64,000 nucleotides of DNA from Apus apus (lineage: Eukaryota; Chordata; Aves; Apodiformes; Apodidae). The DNA lies in contig NC_067312.1 in the NCBI RefSeq assembly GCF_020740795.1, positions 62,038,405 through 62,102,404 of the forward strand, read 5' to 3'. The position numbers and the translations under genes are program-made. The notes beneath the pieces are model-generated. The model did no database searches, was not told the DNA's origin, and saw only the letters and a list, made by a program, of their open reading frames with translations. Shown piece after piece: positions 41,747-55,200 of the stretch; positions within the stretch are counted from its first letter, which is position 1, and each line of letters opens with the position of its first letter.

Positions 41747-44080
41747 AATCAGAATGGTTTGTACTGGAACGGACCTTAATAATCACCTAATTCCAAACCC
41801 CCTGCCATGGGCAAGGACACCTCCCACTAGACTAGGTTTCTTCAAGACCCATCCAATCTGGCCTTGAACACTTCCAGGGAGGGGACATCCACAACCTCCC
41901 TGGGCAACCTGTTCCAGTGCCATACTACCCTCACACTAAAGAATTTCTTCCTAATGTTTAACCTAAGTCTCCCCTCTTCCAGATAAAGTCATTGCCCCTC
42001 GTCCTGTCACTACAATCCCTTTTAAAAAGTCTCTCCTGAGCTTTCCTGAAGGCCCCCTTCAGGTACTGGAAGGCTGCTATAAGGTCTCCCTGGAGCCTTC
42101 TCTTCCGAAGACTGAACAGCCCCAAGTCTCTCCGCCTTTCTCCATAGGAGAGGTGTTCCAGCCATCTGATCATCTTCGTGGCCCTCCTCTGGACTCAATT
42201 CAACAGCTCCATGTCCTTATTTTGTTGAGCATTCCAGAACTGCACACAATACTCCAGCTGGGGTCTCCTGAGAGCAGAGAAAAGGGGGAGAATCACCTCT
42301 CTCAACCTGCTTTTGATGCAATCCAGGACACAGTTGGCTTTCTGGGCTTCAGGGGTACATTTCTGGCTCATGTTGAGCTTCTCCTCAACCAACACCCCCA
42401 ATTTCTTCTCCCCAGGGCTGTTCTTACTCCATTCTCTGCCCAGCTGGCATTTGTGCTTGGGATTGCTCTGACCCATGTGCAGGACCTTGCACTTGGACTT
42501 GTTGAATTTCATGTGGTTGGCATGAGCCCACCTTTCAAGCTTGTGAAGCTCTCTGGATGGTATTCCTTCCCTCCAGCATGCCAACCACATCACACAGCTT
42601 GGTGCCATCAGCAAAGTCGCTGAGGGTGCACTGAGCTCCACTGTACATGTTGCTGACCTTGAGGAACGTCAGTTGTCACTGGTTTCCACTTGGACATCAA
42701 GTTGCAGACCACAACATTCAGAGTGCGACCACCCAGCCATTTCCTTATCCAGCAAGTGGTCCATCCATCAAATCCATTTGTCTCCAATTTAGATACCAGG
42801 ATATTGTGTGGGACAGTGTCAAATGCTTTGCATAAGTCCAGGTAGATGATGTCAGTTCCTCTCCCCTTGTCCACCAAAGCTCTGACCCCATTGTAAAAAG
42901 CCACCAGATTTGTCAGGCATGATTTTCCCTTGATGAAGCCATGCTGTTTGCCATCAACCACCTCTACATTATCCATGTGCCTTAGCAGAGCTTTCAGGAA
43001 GATCTGCTCCATGATCTTGCTGGGCACAGTCTTGAGATTATTGGCCTGTATTTTCCCTGGTCTTCCTTTTTTTCCCTTTTTGAAAATGTGGGTTATGTTT
43101 CCACTTTTCCAGTCAGTGGGAACTTCACCAAACTGTCATGATTTCTCAAATATGATGGAAAGCAGCTTTGCAACTTCATCCACCAGCTCACTCAGGAGCA
43201 GCAGATGGATCTTGCCAGGTCCCACAGACTTGTGCACTGTCAGGTTCCTTAGATGGTCTCAGACCTTCTCTTCTCCTACACAGGGCTGATCTTCCTTTTC
43301 CTAGTTCCTGCCTTTGCCTTCTGCAACTTTGGTGCTATGGCCAGAGCCCTTGCAGTGAAGACTGTGGCAAAGAAATAATTGAATACCTCAGCCTTCAACA
43401 TATCCTGTGTGACCAGATCTCTTTCTTTTATCTGTTATGTACTTTTGGTAGCTTTTCTTTTTGCCCTTGATGTCCCTAGCCAGATTTGGGCTGTCTGGGC
43501 TTTATCTTTCCTAACCTGATCCCTGGCTGTTCAGACAACTTCTTTGTACTCCTCCCAGGCTACCTGTCCTTGTTGCCATCCTCTGTAGGCTTTCTTTTTC
43601 ACATCTAAGTGTGTCCAGGAGTGGCTTGTTAATCCACGTGGATCTCCTGGCATTCTTGTCTGCCTTCCTGTTTTTGGGATGCATTGCTCCTGAGCTTGGA
43701 GGAGGTGATCCTCGAATATTGACCAGCTTTCTTGGGGTCCTCTCCTTATCCATGGCTTTATCCCATGGTACCCTACCAAGCAGATCCCTGAAGAGTTCAA
43801 AGTCTGCTTTCATGAAGTCCAGAGTTGTGAGCTTGCTTTACACTCTCCTTGTTGCTCAAAGGATCCTGAATTCTACCATTTCATGGTCACTACAGCCAAG
43901 GCTACCCTAAAGCTTCATGTTGTCCAGCAGCCCATCCGTGTTGGTGAGACCAAGGTCCAGCATAGCACCTTTTCTTGTTGGTTCCTCTACCATTTGGAGA
44001 AGAAAACTGTCTCAAATGCATTGCAGGAACCCAACCCACCAAGCACCAGGGAAGCCAGGAGCTATCCTTAGGGTATTTGA
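41747..44080 (-). mobile_element. CR1 fragment (about 2.3 kb), antisense, second subfamily
   Basis: The left end carries CR1 3' UTR words (CCCCTGCCATGGGCAAGGAC, CTTGAACACTTCCAGGGA) without a preserved octamer array. On the minus strand, broken frames show [33 protein letters not shown] and an RT block with [16 protein letters not shown]. Farther right is the tail of the endonuclease (KADFELFRDLLGRVPWDKA, 43511-43813). It is truncated inside the endonuclease near 44080. Multiple frameshifts and an active-site region disrupted near 42600 indicate an older copy than the one at 30771. It gives the uninterrupted reference for the split CR1 at 17608-18890. Confidence 0.9.
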
Positions 44081-47000
44081 GAAGGGGATGCTATACGCTC
44101 TTATGTCTGACATGCTGCACAACAATTTTCTTAATATTTGGCCCTTAGCTTTCTGATACACTCTTTAGTCTCCTGCCTCTAATTGTGAGAATATTTTTTT
44201 TTCTGATTTTGCTCTTTCCTTTTGAAAAAACAAACAACATCAACAGCAACAAAAAGACAAAAAAGAAAAAATGTGCTGTCTCAAACCTCATCCGAGTCAC
44301 ACACAGTGTCAGGGGAGATCACTGTCTGCCTTCTGACCAGGCTGTGCCAGGAGAGGGCTCATGGTTTTACAGTTAAGAGGTCTTCCCAGAGGCTGCATCA
44401 GGAGCTTGAGCAAGGTTGCTTCTGTGGGCTATGACAAGACCTGAGGTCATGTCAGTGAGAGAGACGAAGACCAAGTTTTTTTCCTAAGTCAGACTGTCTG
44501 ACAGCCCCTTGTGGGGAGAGACCACAGTCTGACAAGCCAAGATCTGCCAGTACTGCATCATGGTGCTACTCATGGTCTGTGACTCCCTGGCCTTAGGCCC
44601 TGGCCTTCAGACATGGCCCCATGTGGAAGAAAAAGTGCCAGGATACTGGCTGACCATCACCATCTGGGTTTGATGAAACAAACTCAGAGGCAAGGCCACC
44701 CAGTAAGAGCTGGGCCTGGGCTTCCTCCTTTCCCTGGTTATCCAAAGTTACATGGACCCTCAGCTATCCAGCAGGAGACATACATCAATAAGGATGCAGC
44801 TTGATTAATGTATTTCAACCTGGGGAAAGAGGAGGTGGGGGGTGGGTGGAGAAGAAGAACATTTGGGGGTTGCTGGGTGGAGTATGGGAACTGTCAGCAG
44901 CTTTGAGAGCTTTCCCACATCACTCCTCCCTGCTGTGTACCACCCACAGGCTGCATGGAGGAGCTTTCTTGCTTAGTGGCAGCTTCCCATGCCGAGAAGT
45001 GTCACCCCTGTGCCACCGCTTGGCTCCCCCATGCCCCAGGAGATGTGCATAGGGACTGCAATGATTTCCACTGCATGTGGTGGTCCCCAACAGCCCTCAC
45101 AGGTGTACATAGCCTGCCACAAACCTGGCACCCATCCCATGCACATGAGACTGCAGAGTGAGCAGGCACAAAGAATCAGATAAACATCTCAAAGATAGAT
45201 GCTGCTTCCCGAGTTTTGAAATACATCACAGGGTTACAAAGTCCACTGGTTTCTCTAAGATGGGGAAATCCAAGTCACACTCATTTAAATAGTGTCATAA
45301 GGCTCACATTTCTTGGAATCTGACCTTCATTTGTTTGAAAACCTGGGTGTCTGTTGGAATAAAAAGACATACTAGTAATGCAGATAAGGTGATGAGTCTT
45401 TTGGATTGTAGCACATATTGATTTTATCTTCCCACTGTATTATTTGAGCCTTTTCTGTTTCATCGTGTTTTTTTTCTCACCCCTATTTTCATTTATTATC
45501 TATATATTTGACCATATTTAGGTTAGCTTGCTTGAAGTTTCAGCAGATACACTTTAAACATTGCCCAGTCTTGATGGGGAGGGTTTCATTGTGTACACTC
45601 TACCACAGACTGTGAGTTCTTGTGGATCAGAAACTTGGTGGAATATCGTATTTGCAGAACAGGAAAAAAAATAAAAAAAATAATAAAAAAAAGAGGCTGA
45701 AGCTTGAACCTTGGTCTTGTTTACATCAGACAATACAGTGAATTTAATTTTATTTCTGTGTCTGTAACTGAGATCAGACTTTGGCTGTAGTCATGTACTT
45801 TGTCAAAAGCAGGAGACCACAGTCACCTTCAGGATAATGGTCAATTATAAAACCATCAGGCTGCCTTTCCTGTGCAGGTGGTGCAATGTCATATCATGTT
45901 TTTATTCTCCCAAAGTATCTGACTTACTAGACCTGTAAGCTTCCCAGTCACTATTAGCTGTTCCATAATGAGGAATAAATTAATGGTCAAAATCAGCAAC
46001 AAGCCACAGAGTTCAAGTCCAGGCTGGACCACAAACTAGGGCTGGGAATTAAGTTTTGGTTGCAAGGTTTCAGATCATCTAATTAATATGGAGGAGAACT
46101 GGACTGGGGGAAGATGTTTGGCACCTGCAAATGTCTGCAGGTGCTCAGCGCCTTTTTACATATGGCCCAATGTGAGTATTCACAAGTGTAAAAAGAAATT
46201 GAACTGTTCCCCACCACATGCATGCAGGATTACAGAGAACAGCAGGAATAGCATTTACAGTATCCTCCTGACCCTGAATTCACCTCACTCTTTTTCAGTA
46301 CATAAACTACTGTAAATATCAGATGTGACATACTGCAGTTTGATGCAAGCCAGTACAAAATTGCACGTGGTTCATTTAAAGAAATACCTTCTCTTATAGT
46401 AACTGGATAGACTCAAAGATGATCACATTTCCATTGTTTCCTGTATGCACCTGATATTTGCTTCTACAAGTTCTCAGTTACTATTTGAAACACATCACAT
46501 CTTGTGCAGCAATGCCAAAGGAAGGAAAATGTTTGCATTGTACTGAACCACAGAGATGGCTCATTTTTTACCCTGGAAATGTGATTAACTTCTTAATACC
46601 TGGAGCAAATTATTAACCAAGCATTATTTTAAAAAGTGGTGAAAGGCACATTTATAGTTAAAAGGCAGCCTTCCCAATCTCTGCCTCATTTCCTTATGGA
46701 ACAGAAAAACAGAGGATGTGGTTCCTGTGATGTATTAGAAGACAAGCAGGGTAAGTGCAGGTCTCCATAAAAGTCCAAAAAAGTTGAGCACATACAATGA
46801 GAACCCTTGAACCTGGCTTTGGAGAAGCTTAACATGCTAGATACTGGATTAGTATCTAGCTAGAAGAAGTAACTGCTAGATAATGGATTAGTGGTAATTC
46901 CCAAAAGTCTCCCTGTATTCCCTTCCTCTCCAGTGTCTCAGAATGCCAGGAAGAACAGCTGCAGCTGTTGGAGACAGGCGTGCATTCATCAACTTCACTT

Positions 47001-48463
47001 CTGAAAACTGTCACTGGTTTTCAATGGGGAGAATGGTTGGCCTGTGTCTCCACGCCAGTCTCCTCTAAGGAGATTACATTTTTCTTACTCACCAGGTACT
47101 CACCGGGTGTCCAAAGAACAAACAGCATCCTTGATCGGCTCCTTCAACCTTGCCCTGATGCTAAAGTCAGTATATCAGTTTCAGCTGGATTTTTTTCTCA
47201 CCACACACATCAGTCAGGCTCTGCCTCCAACACTCACATTCTCTCCATGTGCACTTGTGGTGACCCAGTACTGGAAGAGAGCCTTCAGGTCAGGTTTCTA
47301 ACTTGGAGTCAAAAGAAAGGGCTATAAAATTTGAAAGTTATTAAAAAAAAACCCTAATAAATGTTTTATAATAAAATGCATCCTCTTCATCCACAAGAAT
47401 GTTAACTATATGTGACCTAACCACTAAAAAATACATGTTTGAAAAAAAACTGTCCTCTAATGTGGAGATGAATACTTCCAACTCCATCATAAGAGATTCT
47501 GAAGAAAGAACATGTCCACAAATATAATGGACAATGTCAGGATTTTACTAACGGTAACAAGTTGAATATTTTGCAAAGGATCAACTGAGAAGGAAACCGG
47601 AAATTAAAAATACCAAATTTCCATTTAGCTTTTGCCAAACACTTGTCTTTTATCTTTGTCCATATCACAAGCTCTGAATTCCAGTCTCTCTATCTGTGAA
47701 AAGCTCTAGGAATAATAATACTTAACAGAGTGCTGATATTATGCAGCAGTAATGTATTTAATACCTGCAGGGTAATGGAACACTTCATGTGAAATACTTT
47801 TGAATAGACAAAAGTATTCTTTTCTGTTTTCTGTGTCATGCCTAAGAAATAGTTTTTCTTTACAACTATAGAAATTTTCCTCCAAAATGTATATTTTTAT
47901 TCATCAGTCATTACTAAAAGCCAGTAAATATGTAGAGAGAAAATCACCCAACTTCCAAATTCAATAGATATACCCATTTAAACAAAATAATCCACAGCAA
48001 CAGTGTGCCTCTGTGTATTTGTGTAGTTATGTCTATTAGGAAAAAAAATGGGGAGAAACCAAAGATAACTTCAGAAATTAATGAAAGAAATTAAATACTT
48101 TTGGTAGAGTATTGTTTCAGTATTGCCAAAGCTGCTTTTTGTATAGTTAATGTACTACATTTTCACAGACTATGAAATGTGCTAACAATTATGGGTGCAA
48201 CACAAATGTGTCATTCTTTAAAAGCTGATATATAGTACCAGGAAACACCACAAGAATGGATTTTATCAAAAACAAGGACTAAGTGAACCTGGCAAGTTGC
48301 AAGGTATCAGTAGCCAAAAGATTATCATTCCCAAGTGGATTATTTTTTATAATATCAAGTCCATTTTATTTTTGCTGTGTTGGAACATGAGCTCTATGCA
48401 GTAACTGGGAAGGGATATTGTAGTTTGAAAACAAGGAAAAAGGTCCGTTGCAAGAAAAAAAAA
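44081..48463. other. Intergenic DNA with a GC-richer unexplained block
   Basis: From about 44280 to 45180 the sequence is noticeably richer in G and C than its surroundings, without CpG clustering or a coding frame I recognise. It may be an unrecognised repeat. An A-rich run lies at 45661-45694. The remainder is AT-rich with no recognised feature. Confidence 0.45.
45661..45694. repeat. A-rich low-complexity tract
   Basis: Runs of A interrupted by single T bases, followed by AGAGGCTGA. It could be the tail of an old retroposed sequence, but nothing upstream was recognised. Confidence 0.75.
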
Positions 48464-49036
48464 ATCATAGAATTATAGAATCTTAAGGTTGGAAAAGACC
48501 TTGAAGATCATCAAGTCCAACCACCAGCCCAACACACCCATGACCCCTGAACTGTCTCTGGAAGTGTTATGCCTACCTGTATTTTGAACACCACTTCCCT
48601 GGGAAGCCTGGACAAGAGCTTATCACTCTATCAGTAAAGAAAATTTTCCTGATATCCAATCCAAACCTCCCATGGGCAACTTAACCTCATTTCCTCTTGT
48701 CCTATCACTAGTCACTAGGGAGAATAGGCCAACATCCATCTCCCTACAACCTCCTCTCAGGTAGTTGTAGAGAGCAATGAGGTCTCAGCCTCCTCAGCCT
48801 CCTCTTCTCCAGGCTGAACAGCACCAGCTCCCTCAGCCTCTCCTCATAAGACCTGTTCTCCAGACCCCTAATGAGCATAGTTGCCCTTCTCTGCATCCTC
48901 TCCAGCACCTCAGTGTCCTTCCTAGGCTGCGGTGCCTAAAACTGCACACAGAGCTCAAACTGTGGCCTCACCAAGGCTGAGAAAAGGGGTGAGATCACCT
49001 CCCTGGTCTGCCTGGTCACACTATTCTTGATGCAGG
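48464..49036 (-). mobile_element. CR1 3' fragment, antisense
   Basis: Starts with a degenerate octamer tail (ATCATAGAATTATAGAATC) and the words GGTTGGAAAAGACCTTGAAG and ATCATCAAGTCCAACC, the CR1 3' UTR complement. ORF2 C-terminal remnants follow on the minus strand: the complement of CTCAGCCTCCTCTTCTCCAG and the CTGCACACAGAGCTCAAACT block, ending near CACACTATTCTTGATGCAGG. A local GCCTCCTCAG duplication lies near 48786-48806. Confidence 0.93.
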
Positions 49037-49378
49037 CCTGATACAGATTTTGCTGAGGCTGAGTTTTGGTCAGTTGGACCATTCCAGGAGGGTCTGGTCT
49101 CAGCTCTGTTCACTAGTATGCCATGTAACTTTACAGAAATGTAGTCCTTCAGTTTCCAAGTGAGATATATCTCCCTCCCAGTGACGTTATTTCAGTGTCT
49201 CAGGCATGTATGTTAATGAGGGGATTGCAGTTTACAGTGCTGCTGGTTTTAGTCACAAAGCATAACAAATTAAGTCCAACCGCCTTGTGGTGCCATTGAA
49301 ATGACGTTTTCCATTCATTTGGGTCTTGAATTTTATCTTTGCATCTGTTGTGCCATTGTGTAAATAAGTTATTGTAAG

Positions 49379-49409
49379 GAAAAAAAAAAAACAAAAAAAA
49401 AAAAACACA
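49379..49409. repeat. Poly(A)-rich tract
   Basis: About 30 bases of A broken by a single C near the middle and CACAA at the end. Confidence 0.85.
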
Positions 49410-52191
49410 ACAAGTTAAAATCCTGACCCTGGAAACCAATAAAAAATTGCCATTGTTTTTGTTGAAGCAAATAGATTCTGGTTTATTTATCTGACATAGT
49501 TCTCTAATTGAATTGCACTGCATTAGTTGATTACTGTGTGAATATTAGAATAATCTTCTGTGCTTCTAGCAGGGAAGTTTTCTTCTGTGGCAAGGAGTTG
49601 CAAAACAGCCTTGGCTCATCACACACAAAAAAGTTATATGTTAGCAATAAACGCTTAAAAAAAGCAACTCTATAAACCTGCAAAACAATACCCATAATCT
49701 GGGTATTTTTCTTGCCATATATTTTCAACCAGTTTTTTATAAATTGCTGCAATTATCTTACCTCTAAAAGGCAACTTATTTAGCTTGATGAAGGGTTTGA
49801 TGTAAAATGTTTTGCCTAAGTGACTATTTTTTTCCTTTAGGCCACAAGTTCAAAACCTAGCAGCATCAATTCACCTCTTCTTTCCAAACTGAATCAGAAT
49901 TTCATGTCCTTTTCTTTGGTAAGTAGACAATGAGTTATATTAATGATTCTCTCGTGTTTTAGACTAGATGTTTTTCAGTACCTTTGATTAATCTTCCTTT
50001 CTTCTGTTTATTGTCTAACATTTTTCATGTATGTTAGTTCTCTCTCCTTAGTGGCAGAGGAATATAAAAACTGGTGATGCTGCCCCATTACAATCCCTAA
50101 AGTGCCTTGTAATAAAGGACAAACAAAAAAGTCACTGCTATGTGAAATAATTATAAAATACTGGTCTGTATTGAAATGATTTTGTGGCACAATAAGAAGC
50201 TTTAAAAATAACTTTTTTTAAAGGCAAAATAAGAAAAGGGGTGGTGAAAGATTATCTCTGCATCCTCCCATGCACCAGCGTCCTGTATGACTCATGCTAG
50301 CCCGTTAAATATAGTTCTGATTTCATCCATTTTACTAGGCTTTTTTGATATTCCTAATTTACCAATGCATATGGAAATTGTATTCATCAAAGTCTTGGAA
50401 AAGACTAAGATTTGTTTTCTTTTTTATGCTTATATAGTGTTTATGCTGTCTCAGAATGTTTATCTAAAGCATACATGTTTCCAAAGGATAATAGCTCTTG
50501 GTCCTCTCTTCAGTGAAGTGGGCAAACCAAACAGCTTCATTTTTCAAGGAAGCAGCATCAACAAAAATAAAAATATAAATCTTCCGTGGAAAGTACCTGA
50601 TTTCACTCTTCAGTTTCATTCTTTTTAAATGTTCCTTTCTTCTGATTTGAATTTAAGCTAAGACCTCAGTTCTTCAGCACTCTGTGTTCAGACACCAACC
50701 CACAAGCAAGTAAATGTTAGTACAGCAGAAGTCATAGCACCCTTGTTCTGTATATGCAGTATTGTGCATCTATAATGCACCTGTACACCAGTCTGTCATA
50801 TTTTAATTTGACATACATATATGAAGAACAATTTTTGTAGCTGTGACTATGTCTGCATTTTGCAAATTTTCAATCATAATTGTATGGAAAATAATTCACA
50901 AAAATAAATTACTTTTTTTTTTTTTTTCCTGCATTTGGAAACTAGATTCAAGATTGCTAGATGAAAATATATATTATTGCTGTGACTCTCATTTAAACAA
51001 CTAGACATATGCAGTTACCTTCACTGCAGCTTGTGTCTTCCCCTGAGCATTTTTTGTGAAGAGAATTACACTTAACCGTGTAAGACTGGAAGACTGGACA
51101 GTAAAACCTGTCCTGCAGTTCCTTTGTGTCACAGTACTGATAGTGTACATAATAGTTCTAATGCTGCTGTAACTTATCACAGAAGCCCAACCTCTAGTGC
51201 TTCATTATGGTAGTCAAGACTTGATATTGTTATAGCCTGGAGGGCCATAAGATTGATGAACTAAAAAAAGACAAATATACTTTGAGTTTTCTTGAAAAAA
51301 ACCCTCTTTCTACCTGGTGTTTAATATTTCAGGGTGTGCTTTGTGGCTAAAAAAACCCAAAACAAATGAAAAGCCACATTCATCAGAAACAATGGATTTC
51401 CATGTTGGAGCACTTTGAAAAATAATATACCAGAAAAAAATGTGACAGTCTGGGCTGGCTGACAGAATCCTTTTTTCATGGTGTCTCCATTATCAGAAAT
51501 CCCACCAAGACATGGCAGCTCCAGATTCAGTCACACCATCTACCTGTGGGGATGGAAACAAGCAGTTCCCTTTAGTATATCCAACCACCATGCAATGCAA
51601 CACCCAGCAATGCTGGAAAAGGGTTTGTGAACAGTTTTATTTTAAAGCCTTCTGCTACATATAAAGCATGAAATAGTTGTTGGAAGACAAAGATTCTTCT
51701 CCCCCAGGAGCCTGTCCAAGGCATCCATCAATGTAAACATCATCTCTTACCCTCCTATGTGAAAGAAGCCTTTCACACAAGGTGAATGGTCTCCTTTTGG
51801 AGGAGATGAACTTTCACATTTGGCAAACCCTTTCTGAGCCAGACTCAGATTCAAATCTATTTGCTACCTGAATAGTGTCAAATTAACTTATCAGCCATTT
51901 CAGGATGAACCAGATCGTGTTTGATGGAAAAGGATAGTACTGCTTACTCAGTACCACATAATTTAAATGTTGACATTGCAGCCACTTACCCAATCTCCAG
52001 AATTTGGTCTACTAGCCAGTAACATGAGGAGCCAGGCTGCCTGTGCTTACTGGTTGCTGAAGAGTCACAACAAACCTTGGAAACAGGGAGTGAACAAAAG
52101 ACAGATAAGTACAGAAGTACTCCATTTTTTGTCTTTCCTTCTGACGTTGCTTGACTTCAAATGTAGTTGAAAACCTATGATTTTCCTTTTT

Positions 52192-52218
52192 TTAAATAAA
52201 TAAATAAATAAATAAATA
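52192..52218. repeat. (AAAT)n microsatellite
   Basis: About six perfect 4-bp units, with no CR1 sequence recognised on either side. Confidence 0.9.
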
Positions 52219-55200
52219 TGTATTACTAAATATGCAGTGTATAAAGTGGATTTTAAAATGTAAAGGTTCATCCTTTACATTGTTTCCTGTGTTCAGGGCT
52301 TCCATAAGTCTCTAACATATGGGTTAGAACCTCAGTTTTGTGTTTCTTTCTCTCAAACCAAAGGAAAATAATGAGGGTCTTAATTAAACTGTGTCTGCTG
52401 GCCAGACAGTGGAGCCCGTGCTTATCCCCACAGGCAGAGGGGAGCCCAGCTGGGAGGCTGCCTTACACCAGGAATAGATAGGCAGCCGTGGACCCAGGCA
52501 ACAGACAAAAAGCACTGACCCTAGACAAGGGAGCAGCCAGGGTGCTAGACAAGAACTGTGCTGAGTTAAGCCCTCATCAAGCTAGTGGACATAATGAACA
52601 TCTTCCAGTTTTCCCTTCTCACCAGCGACAGCAGCATATCACTGAGTCAGAGAAGGCCAGAACAAGTCCTTCTTGTGGCCTTCCATACCCAGTTTTAGAA
52701 GGCAAGGGAGCTCAGGGCAAAGGTAAACCTCACTGTACCAGCGGGAAGCTGCTGCTGTTGCTGCACGCTTCCCATTCCATCCGTCTCCTCTTGTCTTGCT
52801 CTCATCCTTTTAACCTTGATCTATGGATCTGTCCCAGTGTTGGCTGCACAATGGGATTTCTGATCTATGCTGGGTCAGAAACACTAAAACATGGTGAATA
52901 ATAACAGCATAGTAATGCACTGAGTAGCACAAAAAAGAATTAAAAGCTACTTAAATTAAAAAAAAAAAGAAAATATATGCAATATAATCAAGCTGTAGAT
53001 AATCCATATATGTGTACCATAATGACTGGCATTAACAGCATCTCAGTTAGAGTGTAATTTTATATAGTGTCTGTACTGAAATAAATAGGCAGAAGAGGGT
53101 GAATGAAGGATATTTTTGTCTTCTTGAGTTTTAAAGAGACAATTAACTTTCATTGATACAGTTTTTCCTTACTTTTGAACATAGTATCTGCAGCAAAACA
53201 AAAACAACTCTAATTGTCCTTGTGCAATTTCCAAAATCCAGGATTGGTTATAATCATAGGAAGCAAAGCCCCTGCTACTGACACTGTATCCTGCCTCCAG
53301 CTTCTTTGGATCTGATGCAGCTGTGGAGCCATTAACAATGAGCGCCTTTTATGAGACACTGCTTCTGATATTATTATCAGACTCTCCAGACATGATATCC
53401 TGAGAGCGCTGTCAGTGTGGTGCTGTGATACAGTATGTCACTGAATTTTTCCATTATGTAGTTGAAACTGTCACAAGATACAGCTTAGTATGGGTGGTAT
53501 GTGAGTGCACACAGCTTGTGAGCTGGGGGAGTTGTTTAAAGTAGTGAAAAGCATAATTTTTAGCAACGACCAAGTGACTTAGTCTGCATTTCTTTTAGTG
53601 TTGCCAATAGCAGCTTCTTTTAACCAAAAATATTAAAATATGCTTTTAAGTGCTTGCAAAGCCCTGCAATGTGTGGTTTACCACAGTTTGAAGAACTGAC
53701 CTATAATTACAAATAGATGTGGCATTAGTAATTTATTTGGTAAACTTTTGAAATGCTGACTGTTTCATTCCTTCTTACAGATTGAATTTAGGTTGCACAA
53801 AAGCAGGGAAAGCAGAAGGTCATTATTTCCTCTGCCTCCCGTTCCTCCAGGAATGCAAACAAAGCATGTTGTTTCCTTTTCTTCAGAATCCATAGCACCA
53901 ACGTATCCCTGGCACCCAAGCTTAGGCTGGTCAGTTGTTTTTTATATGACACTGGTAAGGGGTTGTCCACTTTATAATAATTCTGTCTGCAGATACAGCA
54001 AGATGCCAACAAGGTAACTTTAAAAATATGGGAATAGCTCATAGACACCACCTTGCTGTACAGGGCCTCTCTTGGAAGAAAACCTTACCACATTTGCAGG
54101 CACTATGAAAGTCCAAACACTGATTGCTTTCCCTCTGCCATGTGAAAAGACTTCAGCAGACACTAGCCAGCCAAGAATGGAGGCCTTTGCATTTATAGTT
54201 TGTTTTATGTACTTGTTCAGCCACCCATGTCAGACTACAATGTATGTATGATCACAGGACTAGCCCTCAAAACAGGGCTTAAATAGTAAAACTGAGAATT
54301 CTACCTTAAATTAATAAACTGGTTATCAAAATTTGCAAGTTAGTTCAAGTCAGGTTTGGTTTTTTTATAAGTAATCCAATTTTCAGTAGTATATCAGACA
54401 TTCAACAGTGAAAACCACTTGGGTTTCTTTTAAATCAAACTTCATGAAAAAGCCATAGAAATTTGTTGAAAAGAAAAAAAAAGCAATGTAATTTTTCATA
54501 AGGCTGTCATTATACAAATGGCATTGATTCTTATATTTAATCAAGCTTTGTAAAGAAAAGGAGTGAGAGTGACAGGTCAACTTTGCTTTCTTGAATGAAT
54601 TGAAAAAAAAGTTGTTTTCATTGCACATGTTGACCTACTTCATCGATGACATATTCAGAACTGGAATCTCTGAGATTAAGTATTATGGCAATGGCGGAAA
54701 ATTAAGCTGACAAGGCAACCGTGTGTCAAGAAGGTATAATTTGACAATTTCAGGTTCAAAAGTTATATCAGAATTCTTAATGTCAGTCTTAAAAAATGAA
54801 AGAGATTATTTCAGGATTGTCATTTTGGAAAGAGGCAGGTACGAGCTGGATCGGTTGCCAATAGGCTTTTTCACCACTTTCTTCACCAAGGTCCTCATAA
54901 TTCTTGAAATGACATTAGTTAAAACTCTGACTCCTTCAAATTATTTTGTCTTTAAGCAAGAGAATTTGTCTTTATCAAATATTATGAAAATTTATAATAA
55001 AATTGTTTTACTTATTTTAATTAGTGTTTACTATAAAGCTGAAAGGCTATGATGAGGTATGCTGAAAGTATGCTAAAATTAGCAGCTGGAAGTGGAAGAT
55101 GCTTATGATGCTTACTAGAAAGGAAGCTAGAAGTGTGTCTTCTTATGCAGGTGCAAACCCCACTGCTTGAGCCCCAGCCTACATAGTTACAGGTCTGTTC

